64,000 nt of DNA from Paractinoplanes maris (lineage in GTDB: Bacteria; Actinomycetota; Actinomycetes; Mycobacteriales; Micromonosporaceae), in contig NZ_JALPVL010000002.1 in the NCBI RefSeq assembly GCF_023544465.1, positions 620,001-684,000 of the forward strand, in the 5' to 3' direction. Each line of letters opens with the position of its first letter. The first letter of the stretch is position 1. The notes below the pieces were generated by a model that ran no database searches, was not told the origin of the DNA, and worked only from the letters and a program-made list of their open reading frames with translations. Shown in pieces: positions 52,360-60,640 of the stretch. The translations under genes and the position numbers were made by a program.

Positions 52360-55167
52360 TTACTCCGCGCCGGCCGTGGCCTTGGCCGGAGCCGCCTTCT
52401 TGGCCGCGGCCTTGGCGGGCGTCGCCTTCTTCGCCGCGGCCTTCTTGGCCGGTGTGGCCTTCTTGGCCGCCGCCTTCTTGGCCGGCGCGTCGGCTGCCTT
52501 CTTGGCCGGAGCCTTCTTGGCCGCGCGCTTCTTGGGCGCCGGTCCCTTGGCCCGCTTCTCGGCCAGCATCTCCGACGCCTGCTCGATCGTCAGGTTCTCG
52601 GGGGTCTGGTCGCCGCGCAGCGAGGCGTTGAACTCGCCGTCGGTCACATAGGGGCCGAACCGGCCGTCCTTGATGACCATCGGCTTCTCGGTCACCGGGT
52701 CGGCGCCCATCTCGCGCAGCGGCGGCTTGGCTGCGCCACGCCCGCGGGTCTTCGGCGCGGCCAGCAGCGCCAGCGCCTCGTCGAGGGTGACCGTGAAGAG
52801 CTGCTCCTCGGTGGCCAGCGACCGCGAGTCGGTGCCGCGCTGCACGTACGGGCCGTAGCGCCCGTTCTTGGCGGTGATCTCGTTGCCCTCGGGGTCCTTA
52901 CCGACGACCCGGGGCAGCGAGAGCAGCTGGATCGCCTGCTCGAGGGTGAGCGTGTTGGGCGTCTGCGAGCGGAACAACGAGCCGCGCCGCTCGCCGCTCT
53001 CGACATAGGGCCCAAACCGGCCGGACTTGAGCACGACGGCCTGACCGGTCTGCGGGTCGTCACCGAGGCTGCGCTCGCCGCTGCCACCGAGGAAGAGCTC
53101 CTCGACCTTCTCCGGGGTCAGCTCGTCGGGAGCGACGCCCTCGGGGATCGAGACCCGGTTGCTGGGGTCGTTCGTCTGCTCCTCGGTCGCGCCCGGCACC
53201 TGGCGTTGCAGGTAGGGACCGTACCGTCCGACCCGGACGACGATGTGCCGTCCCTCGTCGTCGTCGAAGAGCGGGATCGAGTTGATCAGGCGGGCGTCGA
53301 TGGTGCTGAGGTTCTCGGTGACCATCTTGCGCAGGCCGCCGGCCCGGGCGATCTCGTCGTCCTCACCGGCTTTCTGGCTGCCGAAGTAGAACGCGGTGAG
53401 GAAGTCGAGCGAGGCGTGGTCGCCCCCGGCGATGCCGTCGAGATCGTTCTCCATGGCGGCGGTGAAGCCGTAGTCGACCAGGCGCGGGTAGTGCGTCTCC
53501 ATCAGGTTGACCACCGCGAACGCGATGAACGTGGGGATCAGCGCCTGACCGCGCTTCTCGACGTAACCCCGGTCCTGGATCGTCTGCATGATCGACGAGT
53601 AGGTCGAGGGGCGGCCGATGCCGAGCTCTTCCATGGCCTTGACCAGCGAGGCCTCGGTGTAGCGGGCCGGCGGGCTGGTGTGGTGACCCGCGGGGGTCAG
53701 CTCGTCGGCGCTCAGCGGCTGGTCCTTGACCAGGTTGGGCAGGCGCCGCTCGGCGTCCTCGGCCTCGGCGTTCTCGTCGTCGGAGGACTCGACGTAGGCC
53801 CGGAGGAAACCGGGGTCGGTGATCGTCTTACCGGTCGCGCCGAAGTCCACCTCCTCCTGCGCGGAGGAGACGGCCCGGATGCGCACGGAGATCGAGTTGC
53901 CGACCGCGTCGGTCATCTGCGAGGCGACCGTACGCCGCCAGATGAGCTCATAGAGGCGGAATTCATCGCCGGACAGGTCGTTGGCCACCTCGGCCGGCGT
54001 GCGGAACGAGTCACCGGCGGGCCGGATCGCCTCGTGCGCCTCCTGCGCGTTCTTGACCTTGCCGGTGTAGCGGCGCGGCTCCGGCGGCACGCTGCGCTCG
54101 CCGTACAGCTCGGCGATCTGCCGGCGGGCGGCCGCGATGGCCGTCTCCGACAGGTTGACCGAGTCGGTCCTCATGTATGTGATGTAGCCGTTCTCATACA
54201 GGCGCTGAGCGGTGCGCATCGCCTGGGCCGACGACATGCGCAGCTTGCGGGCGGCCTCCTGCTGCAGCGTCGAGGTGATGAACGGCGCGTACGGGCGGCG
54301 ACGGTACGGCTTCTCCTCGACCCGGGTGACGGCGAAGGCCTGATCCTCGAGCCGGGCGGCCAATCCACGGGCGCCGGCCTCGTCGAGCTGGACGACGGCG
54401 GCGCCCGGCTTGAGACGGCCGGTGGTCGCCTCGAAATCCTTGCCGGTGGCGATGCGGTCGCCGTTGAGGGCGATCAGCGTCGCGTTGAACTGGCGCGGGC
54501 CCTCGACCTGCCCCTGGACGGCCAGCAGGGCGTTGATGTCCCAATACTCCGCGGTGCGGAACGCCATGCGCTGGCGCTCGCGCTCGACCACGATGCGGGT
54601 CGCCACGGACTGGACGCGGCCGGCCGAGAGTTTCGGCATGACCTTTTTCCAGAGGACCGGGCTGACCTCGTAGCCGTAGAGGCGGTCGAGGATGCGGCGG
54701 GCCTCCTGCGCGTCGACGAGGTTCTGGTCGATCTGACGCGGGTTGGCCACGGCGGCCTGGATCGCGGGCCTGGTGATCTCGTGGAACACCATGCGGAAGA
54801 CCGGGACCTTGGGCTTGATCGTCTCGAGCAGGTGCCAGGCGATGGCCTCGCCCTCGCGGTCCTCATCGGTGGCGAGGAAGATCTCGTCGACTTCCTTGGC
54901 CATCTTCTTGAGCTTGGCGATCTGCTGCTTGCGGTCAGCCGAGATCACGTAGAGCGGGTGGAAGCCGTTGTCGACATCGACGCCCAGCCGGGCCCACGAC
55001 TCGCCCTTGTATTGCTCGGGCACCTCGTCGGCATTTTTGGGCAGGTCACGGACATGGCCGATGGAGGCCTCGACCAAATAGTCGGGGCCCAGATAACCGG
55101 CGATCGTCTTGGCCTTCGACGGGGACTCGACGATGACCAAGCGGGTCGTCCTGGCGTCACTCGGCAC
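52360..55167 (-). CDS. topA: DNA topoisomerase I
   Basis: A 935-residue type IA topoisomerase. The Toprim domain starts [17 protein letters not shown], with [15 protein letters not shown] near residue 105. The active-site Tyr is in [14 protein letters not shown] (near residue 330). Several C-terminal actinobacterial repeat modules end in YGPYV-type motifs. The last 60 residues are Lys/Ala-rich ([18 protein letters not shown]), a DNA-binding tail that in mycobacteria and streptomycetes increases processivity. GTG 55167. Confidence 0.96.
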   Translation of the reverse strand: MPSDARTTRLVIVESPSKAKTIAGYLGPDYLVEASIGHVRDLPKNADEVPEQYKGESWARLGVDVDNGFHPLYVISADRKQQIAKLKKMAKEVDEIFLATDEDREGEAIAWHLLETIKPKVPVFRMVFHEITRPAIQAAVANPRQIDQNLVDAQEARRILDRLYGYEVSPVLWKKVMPKLSAGRVQSVATRIVVERERQRMAFRTAEYWDINALLAVQGQVEGPRQFNATLIALNGDRIATGKDFEATTGRLKPGAAVVQLDEAGARGLAARLEDQAFAVTRVEEKPYRRRPYAPFITSTLQQEAARKLRMSSAQAMRTAQRLYENGYITYMRTDSVNLSETAIAAARRQIAELYGERSVPPEPRRYTGKVKNAQEAHEAIRPAGDSFRTPAEVANDLSGDEFRLYELIWRRTVASQMTDAVGNSISVRIRAVSSAQEEVDFGATGKTITDPGFLRAYVESSDDENAEAEDAERRLPNLVKDQPLSADELTPAGHHTSPPARYTEASLVKAMEELGIGRPSTYSSIMQTIQDRGYVEKRGQALIPTFIAFAVVNLMETHYPRLVDYGFTAAMENDLDGIAGGDHASLDFLTAFYFGSQKAGEDDEIARAGGLRKMVTENLSTIDARLINSIPLFDDDEGRHIVVRVGRYGPYLQRQVPGATEEQTNDPSNRVSIPEGVAPDELTPEKVEELFLGGSGERSLGDDPQTGQAVVLKSGRFGPYVESGERRGSLFRSQTPNTLTLEQAIQLLSLPRVVGKDPEGNEITAKNGRYGPYVQRGTDSRSLATEEQLFTVTLDEALALLAAPKTRGRGAAKPPLREMGADPVTEKPMVIKDGRFGPYVTDGEFNASLRGDQTPENLTIEQASEMLAEKRAKGPAPKKRAAKKAPAKKAADAPAKKAAAKKATPAKKAAAKKATPAKAAAKKAAPAKATAGAE

Positions 55168-55367
55168 GGCACTCCCAAACTTCGCTCACAACTCGGCGTT
55201 CCGCCATCCGGACCGGCGGAGCACAGACTTTCAACGTAACGCGCCGGACGGGCACACATTCCCCGGCTGCCCCGGACTCGGATGGTAACGGTCCGGCCAC
55301 CGTATGCCTCCGACGGCGACACCGTACACCGGGAACATGCTGTCGTGTCGCACACAATCCAGGAAGA

Positions 55368-56483
55368 TCATGCAGCCGCGCCCCCTGGCCACAGCCCGGC
55401 GGGGGCTGCTTCCGGCCGCTCGCCGACCAGCTCAGCCAGCCGGGCGACCCGCTTCTTGCCGATCAACAAATATTGTCGTCCGTCATCCGATATCTGCCCG
55501 GCGAGACCGGCTCGCACCAGCGCCGCGTCGATCTCCGTCACGTCCTTGGCCGGGTCGAGGCCGAGCGCGTAACCACCGGGGATCGGCTCACCGGCGGCGG
55601 CCACCCACAGGCGCAGGCGGGGGCCGCTGAGGAACAGCTGCGCGGCGGCCTGCGGCCAGGCTTGCGCAAGACCGTTCAACCTCCGGGAGTACGCCGTCAG
55701 GACCTCGAACCGGGGAACCGACTTTTCCGGCTTCTCCTCCTCGGAGTCGATCAACTCCGACGATTCCGCAGCCGGCGACGGCCCGGGCGATTCCGATTCC
55801 GGCCCCCGCTCTTGCGACGGCGATGGCTCCTGCGACGGCTCGGGCTCCTGCGACGGCCCCGGCCCCGATGATTCCGGGTCCTGCGACTCCGGCTCCGGGG
55901 ATTCCAAATCCTGCGACTCCAGGTCCAGGGATTCCAGGTCCTGCGACTCCAGGTCCTGCGACTCCAGGTCCTGCGACTCCGGGTACTGCGACTCCGGGTC
56001 CTGTGATTCCGGTGACTCGAAGTCGTCGGTCGGGTCCGACGGGGTGGATGGTGCGCTCCGGTGAGAAGCTGCCGCGGAGGTGTGGCCGCCAGAGGCCGGG
56101 TTCGCGAAGGCCCGCGGGGACCCGACGTCGCGTACATCTTCGTCCCGGGCTTGATCTTGCCTTTGCTCTTGATCGTCGGCCGGACGCCAGTGGACCACCA
56201 GACCGCGGACGACCAGCTCGGCGACCAGGACGTGGACCCGCCACGCGCCCTCGACCGCGACCGAGACGCGGGCCGTGCCGCCCATGCGGCCGAGATGACC
56301 GGGACCGGCGAGCAGGCCGGCCAGATCGGCGGGGGACGGCTCGGTGGTCTCGGCGCCGAAGAACGGGAGCTGACGACCGGCGTCGGCCGATGGCGCCGGA
56401 CGCGGAGGAGCGGGTCGTTTGGCAGCCGGGACCGGCGCGGGCAGCACCTCGCGCGGGATCAGCGGCCACCCCGTCTCGGTCAT
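55368..56483 (-). CDS. Hypothetical protein with acidic pentapeptide repeats
   Basis: A 371-residue protein. The N-terminal part (residues 38–100, FFGAETTEPSPADLAGLLAG ... WRVHVLVAELVVRGLVVHW) and the C-terminal part (from 257, PRFEVLTAYSRRLNGLAQAW) are conserved-looking, separated by an acidic linker. The linker holds about ten E-S-Q-D-L/P pentapeptides (156–205) and then Pro/Ser/Gln/Glu-rich sequence. No enzyme motif. The start follows the stop of the lipoprotein gene by one base, so the two form an operon. A gene of similar position sits beside topA in streptomycetes. I do not recognise its function. Confidence 0.72.
   Translation of the reverse strand: MTETGWPLIPREVLPAPVPAAKRPAPPRPAPSADAGRQLPFFGAETTEPSPADLAGLLAGPGHLGRMGGTARVSVAVEGAWRVHVLVAELVVRGLVVHWRPADDQEQRQDQARDEDVRDVGSPRAFANPASGGHTSAAASHRSAPSTPSDPTDDFESPESQDPESQYPESQDLESQDLESQDLESLDLESQDLESPEPESQDPESSGPGPSQEPEPSQEPSPSQERGPESESPGPSPAAESSELIDSEEEKPEKSVPRFEVLTAYSRRLNGLAQAWPQAAAQLFLSGPRLRLWVAAAGEPIPGGYALGLDPAKDVTEIDAALVRAGLAGQISDDGRQYLLIGKKRVARLAELVGERPEAAPAGLWPGGAAA
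55869..56018 (-). repeat. 15-bp tandem repeats coding for E-S-Q-D-L/P
   Basis: About ten copies of a 15-bp unit (plus-strand consensus near TCCTGCGACTCCAGG), in frame and degenerate at the fifth residue. Copies in the centre are nearly identical, showing recent expansion. Confidence 0.85.
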
Positions 56484-56484
56484 C

Positions 56485-57015
56485 TCACCGGCACTCGGGC
56501 ACTTCGTCGAACGCCGACTTGAGCTCGACCGAATTGAGGTTGCTGGTGTCGAGGCTGCTCGCCTGGTAATCGCTCTGCAACTGCTCGACGACCTTGCTGA
56601 CGTGCTGATAGAAGGTCTCGGCGGGCGCGGTCGCGAGGCCCTCGACGCCGGTCTTGGCCTTGGCGTAGGCGTCGCGGGTGGCGGCCAGCGAACCGGTGAA
56701 GCCGTCGGCGATCTGGGCGCCGTTGTCCACGTCGGGCACCCCGGCCTTGACGACCCCGGCGCGGGCCCGCTCACTCGCGTCCTCGGCCCCGCCGAACAGG
56801 CGCATCAGGTTTTCCTTGGCCTGACCGGGCGTGGTCGCGGTCTCCATCTGCTGCTGGGTGCGCGTGGTCAGGGAGCCGATCTCGGTGCGCCAGGGCTCGA
56901 GGGTGGTGCACACCGAGGCGGCCCACGCTCGGGCGTTGGGGGCGCCGGAACAGCCCGCTATCGATGCCACGAGCACGAGAAGAGCCAGCAATGCGAGGGG
57001 TCGGGCCGGGCGCAT
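56485..57015 (-). CDS. Lipoprotein, hypothetical
   Basis: A 176-residue putative lipoprotein. The signal peptide LALLALLVLVASIAGC ends at Cys22 in a clear lipobox (ASIAGC). The mature part is helical and polar with one Cys pair (VCTTLEPW ... EVPEC) and no enzyme motif. An earlier ATG at 57051 would add twelve residues. Located between hppA and the pentapeptide-repeat gene, as in related actinomycetes. Confidence 0.8.
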   Translation of the reverse strand: MRPARPLALLALLVLVASIAGCSGAPNARAWAASVCTTLEPWRTEIGSLTTRTQQQMETATTPGQAKENLMRLFGGAEDASERARAGVVKAGVPDVDNGAQIADGFTGSLAATRDAYAKAKTGVEGLATAPAETFYQHVSKVVEQLQSDYQASSLDTSNLNSVELKSAFDEVPECR

Positions 57016-57107
57016 GGGAAGCAGCGTACGGGCAAGGTCTGACAACCTCATCTATGGTGCGGGGCACCCGGCGATCGCCGGATGCCCCGCGGGGTTCACT
57101 GCGGTTG

Positions 57108-59441
57108 TCAGGCGGTGATCTTCGTGGTCGGCGTCGAGGTGCTCGACGGGGTGTCGTCGCCCATGGAGATCGGCTTGCGCTTGCTCCACACCACGGCGCC
57201 GGCGACGATCAGCGCGGCCGCGACCGCGATGGTGATGCGCAGCGCGTTGTTCTGCTCGTCGCCGATGCTCCAGGCCACGACGGCCGGGGCGATCAGCAGC
57301 GAGACCAGGTTCATCACCTTGAGCAGCGGGTTGATGGCCGGGCCGGCGGTGTCCTTGAAGGGGTCACCGACGGTGTCACCGATGATGGTCGCCTCGTGCG
57401 CCTCGGAGCCCTTGCCACCGAAGTTGCCGTCCTCGACCAGCTTCTTGGCGTTGTCCCAGGCCCCACCGGAGTTGGACAGGAAGACCGCCATCACCGTGCC
57501 GGTGCCGATCGCACCGGCCAGGTAGGACGCGAGCGCGCCGGCGCCCAGGCCGAAGCCGACCGCGATCGGCGCCAGGATCGCCAGCAGACCCGGGGTGAGC
57601 AGCTCACGCTGCGCGTCGCGGGTGCAGATGTCGACCACCCGGCCGTACTCGGGCCGCTGGGTGCGGTCCATGATGCCCGGGAACTCGCGGAACTGGCGGC
57701 GGACCTCCATGACGACCGCGCCCGCCGAGCGGGACACGGCGTTGATGGCGAGGCCGGAGAAGAGGAACACCACGGCCGCGCCGATCAGCAGGCCGACGAG
57801 GTTGCGCGGGTTCGCGATGTTGAGCAGACCGAGGATCTCGTTGCCGACCTGGTCGGCGTCGATGCCGGCGTCGGCCAGCGAGGTGGCCAGGCTGTTGGTG
57901 TACGAGCCGAACAGCGCGGTCGCGGCGAGTACGGCGGTCGCGATCGCGATGCCCTTGGTGATCGCCTTGGTGGTGTTGCCGACCGCGTCGAGCTCGGTGA
58001 GGATCTGCGCGCCCTTCTCGTCGACGTCGCCGGACATCTCGGCGATGCCCTGCGCGTTGTCCGAGATCGGGCCGAAGGTGTCCATCGCGACGATGACGCC
58101 GACCGTGGTCAGCAGGCCGGTGCCGGCCAGGGCGACCGCGAACAGCGACAGGGTCAGCGACGAGCCACCCAGCAGGAACGCGCCGTAGACGCCGGCGCCG
58201 AGCAGCAGTGCCGAATAGACGGCGGACTCGAGGCCGACGCTGATGCCGGCCAGCACGACGGTGGCCGCACCGGTCTGCGACGACTTGCCGATGTCCTGCA
58301 CCGGGCGACGGTTGGTCTCGGTGAAGTAGCCGGTCAGCGCCTGGATGGCGGCGGCCAGCACGATACCGATGACGACCGCGCCGACCGCGATCCAGCGGGG
58401 GTCACGGCCGCTGTTGAGGATGTCGGGGGCGATGCTCTCGTCCTGGAAACCGGCGAACGTCGACGGGAGGTAGAGGAAGCTGACCACCGCGACGGCGATG
58501 GCCGCGAGAGCCGCGGAGATGTAGAACGCCCGGTTGATGGCGGTCAGACCGTTGCGGTCGCTCGGGCGGAGCCGGGTGATGAAGACGCCGACGATGGCGA
58601 TCACGACACCGACCGTCGAGACGATCAGGGGGAAGATCAGGCCGTCCTGGCCGAACGCGACCTGGCCCAGGATCAGGGCCGCGACCAGGGTCACCGCGTA
58701 CGACTCGAAGAGGTCGGCCGCCATGCCGGCGCAGTCACCGACGTTGTCGCCCACGTTGTCGGCGATCGTCGCGGCGTTCCGCGGGTCGTCCTCGGGGATG
58801 CCCTGCTCGACCTTGCCCACCAGGTCAGCGCCGACGTCGGCGGCCTTGGTGAAGATGCCGCCGCCGACCCGCATGAACATGGCCAGCAGCGCGGCGCCGA
58901 AGCCGAAGCCCTCGAGCACGGTCGGGGCGTCGCTCCGGAAGATCAGCACGACGAGCGCGCCGCCGAAGAGGCCCAGGCCCACCGTGAGGAAGCCGACCAC
59001 ACCACCGGTGCGGAAGGCGATGCCCATCGCGGTCTCGCGACCGCCCTGCTCGCCCGCCGCCGCGGCCACCCGGAGGTTGGCCCGCGTGGCGAGCGCCATG
59101 CCCGCACCGCCGATGAACGAGCTGAACACCGCGCCGACGATGAAGAAGAGCGAACGCCCGATCTTGACCCAGACCTCGTTGTCGGTGTTGTGCACCGGCA
59201 GGAGGAAGAGCAGGACGACCGCGATCACCACGAAGATGGCGAGGGTCTTGAACTGGCGGAACAGGTAGGCCGACGCGCCTTCTTGGACGGCTCCGGCGAT
59301 CTCCTGCATGTTCTTGGTGCCCCGGCCGGCTTTGAGAACCGACTGGACGAACATCGCCGCGAAGCCCAGCGCGATAAGCGCGAACACCATGGCGACGATG
59401 ACAAACGTGACGTTAGAACCACTTAATGAGGTCCCGGACAT
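57108..59441 (-). CDS. hppA: Membrane H+-translocating pyrophosphatase
   Basis: A 777-residue membrane pyrophosphatase with about sixteen spans. Substrate-site motifs are DVGADLVGKVEQGIPEDDPR, DNVGDNVGDCAGMAADL, and near the C-terminus GDTVGDPFKDTAGPA. The residue after GNTT is Lys (GNTTKAITKG, near 487), the usual marker of the K+-independent H+-pumping class. It hydrolyses PPi and pumps protons. ATG 59441 has GGAGG seven bases upstream. Its 264-bp leader region separates it from the anti-sigma gene. Confidence 0.96.
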   Translation of the reverse strand: MSGTSLSGSNVTFVIVAMVFALIALGFAAMFVQSVLKAGRGTKNMQEIAGAVQEGASAYLFRQFKTLAIFVVIAVVLLFLLPVHNTDNEVWVKIGRSLFFIVGAVFSSFIGGAGMALATRANLRVAAAAGEQGGRETAMGIAFRTGGVVGFLTVGLGLFGGALVVLIFRSDAPTVLEGFGFGAALLAMFMRVGGGIFTKAADVGADLVGKVEQGIPEDDPRNAATIADNVGDNVGDCAGMAADLFESYAVTLVAALILGQVAFGQDGLIFPLIVSTVGVVIAIVGVFITRLRPSDRNGLTAINRAFYISAALAAIAVAVVSFLYLPSTFAGFQDESIAPDILNSGRDPRWIAVGAVVIGIVLAAAIQALTGYFTETNRRPVQDIGKSSQTGAATVVLAGISVGLESAVYSALLLGAGVYGAFLLGGSSLTLSLFAVALAGTGLLTTVGVIVAMDTFGPISDNAQGIAEMSGDVDEKGAQILTELDAVGNTTKAITKGIAIATAVLAATALFGSYTNSLATSLADAGIDADQVGNEILGLLNIANPRNLVGLLIGAAVVFLFSGLAINAVSRSAGAVVMEVRRQFREFPGIMDRTQRPEYGRVVDICTRDAQRELLTPGLLAILAPIAVGFGLGAGALASYLAGAIGTGTVMAVFLSNSGGAWDNAKKLVEDGNFGGKGSEAHEATIIGDTVGDPFKDTAGPAINPLLKVMNLVSLLIAPAVVAWSIGDEQNNALRITIAVAAALIVAGAVVWSKRKPISMGDDTPSSTSTPTTKITA

Positions 59442-59705
59442 CAATGTCCTCCTGTACACCGACCGCGCCCGGAGCAAACGGACGAGAACGTCCGGGCGCA
59501 TCCCCGTCCAAGGGGAGACGACAACTGGGCCCCGCGGCCGCGGGACCAGGAGCAGTAGCTGATAACTCGCGTACTGTAGCGGCCAACCGTGGTGCTGGTC
59601 ACACCTGAATCCGGCCGTGTCGTCGTGATGTTTACCGCTGTGTTAGCAGGCGCCTGAACGGGTATGGATGTGGGTTGATATCGTCTGCGGTTTGTCCTTT
59701 TCGCC

Positions 59706-60143
59706 CTAGCGGCGCTGGACCGGCCACACCATACGGACCTCGGTGCCCGGGCCGTCATCAACCGGGCGGACCTGCAGGTCATCGACAAAACCGGCGAGCA
59801 GGGCGAAACCCACGCCGGTGGTGAGCGCCTCGTCGGTCAGCGACTCGTCGGCGAGCTCATCAGGCGGCAGTTTGGTGAGGCCGACACTCGCCTCGATCGG
59901 CGCGTGGTCGATGACCCGGACCGAATACGCGTCCGAATCAGACATCTCCACCGTTACCAGGTCGGCCAGGCCGTACTGGTTGTGCAGGGCGACCGCTCGC
60001 GTGCATGCCTCACCGATCGCCAGCCGGACCTCATCCAGCAATTCCTCGGCGACACCGGCCCGCCGGGCCACCGCGACGCCGACCAGCCGTGCCGTACGCA
60101 CGTGCACGGGAGCCGGGGAGAAGGACAGCCGAACCGTCGCCAT
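59706..60143 (-). CDS. RsbW-like anti-sigma factor / serine kinase
   Basis: A 145-residue GHKL-fold ATP-binding protein. N-box-like VRLAIGEACTRAV, G1-like VIDHAPI and TTGVGFALLAGFVDD are recognisable. In Streptomyces the protein encoded next to BldG is an anti-sigma factor that binds it, and this gene occupies that place. It is coupled to bldG by a TGATG overlap. Confidence 0.87.
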   Translation of the reverse strand: MATVRLSFSPAPVHVRTARLVGVAVARRAGVAEELLDEVRLAIGEACTRAVALHNQYGLADLVTVEMSDSDAYSVRVIDHAPIEASVGLTKLPPDELADESLTDEALTTGVGFALLAGFVDDLQVRPVDDGPGTEVRMVWPVQRR

Positions 60144-60499
60144 CACGAAGTCGCGCTGCCGTCGCTGTCTCGGGTCGCCGCCTCGATCGTGGGAAAGATC
60201 GGGAACACCTGATCGAGCGCCGTGATCCGGAAGATCTTGAGAAGGGCTTCCTTGGAGCAGACGAGGCTGAACCGCCCGTTGGCCACGCGCAGCCGCTTCA
60301 TCGCGCCGACCAGCACCCCCAGCCCCGTGGAGTCGAGGAACTCGACGCCACCGAGGTCGACGACGACGTTGCGCACCCCGGAGTCGACGAGCTCGACGAG
60401 GCGCTCGCGCAACCTCGGAGCCGTGTAGACGTCGACCTCGCCGCCGACCTCGAGCACCGTGTGCTCGTCGACGGTGCGGGTCGCAAGGGACAGCTCCAT
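60143..60499 (-). CDS. bldG: BldG-like anti-sigma factor antagonist (STAS)
   Basis: A 118-residue STAS protein closely resembling Streptomyces Bld[21 protein letters not shown], then [17 protein letters not shown] and the phosphorylation loop [12 protein letters not shown] with Ser57. In streptomycetes BldG controls aerial growth and antibiotic production through its partner kinase. The neighbourhood of hppA, topA and tmk supports orthology. Confidence 0.92.
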   Translation of the reverse strand: MELSLATRTVDEHTVLEVGGEVDVYTAPRLRERLVELVDSGVRNVVVDLGGVEFLDSTGLGVLVGAMKRLRVANGRFSLVCSKEALLKIFRITALDQVFPIFPTIEAATRDSDGSATS

Positions 60500-60640
60500 C
60501 GCTCCTCCTCCCTGCGGGGGCCTGTGACCCGACGGCCGATCTCCCCAGCGAATCTAACCACCGCCCGGCAAAGGGCTGCCGTCCGGCTCCACCGTCGTAC
60601 CCGTTTGAGGTTCGCGCCATTCCGGTGTCAGAGTGCTGGC

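Noticed and set aside
51646..55239. Plus-strand open frame of over 1100 codons over the lactone oxidase and topA
   Set aside because: Runs through two real genes on different strands; typical high-GC shadow frame.
55869..56018. 15-bp repeats considered as binding-site array
   Set aside because: They stay in frame and encode a regular acidic pentapeptide within a supported protein.
56964..59426. Very long open frame on the plus strand opposite hppA
   Set aside because: Antisense shadow of a well-conserved membrane protein; composition is Asp/Arg/Gly/His-rich as expected from GC-skewed codons, and it has no domain.
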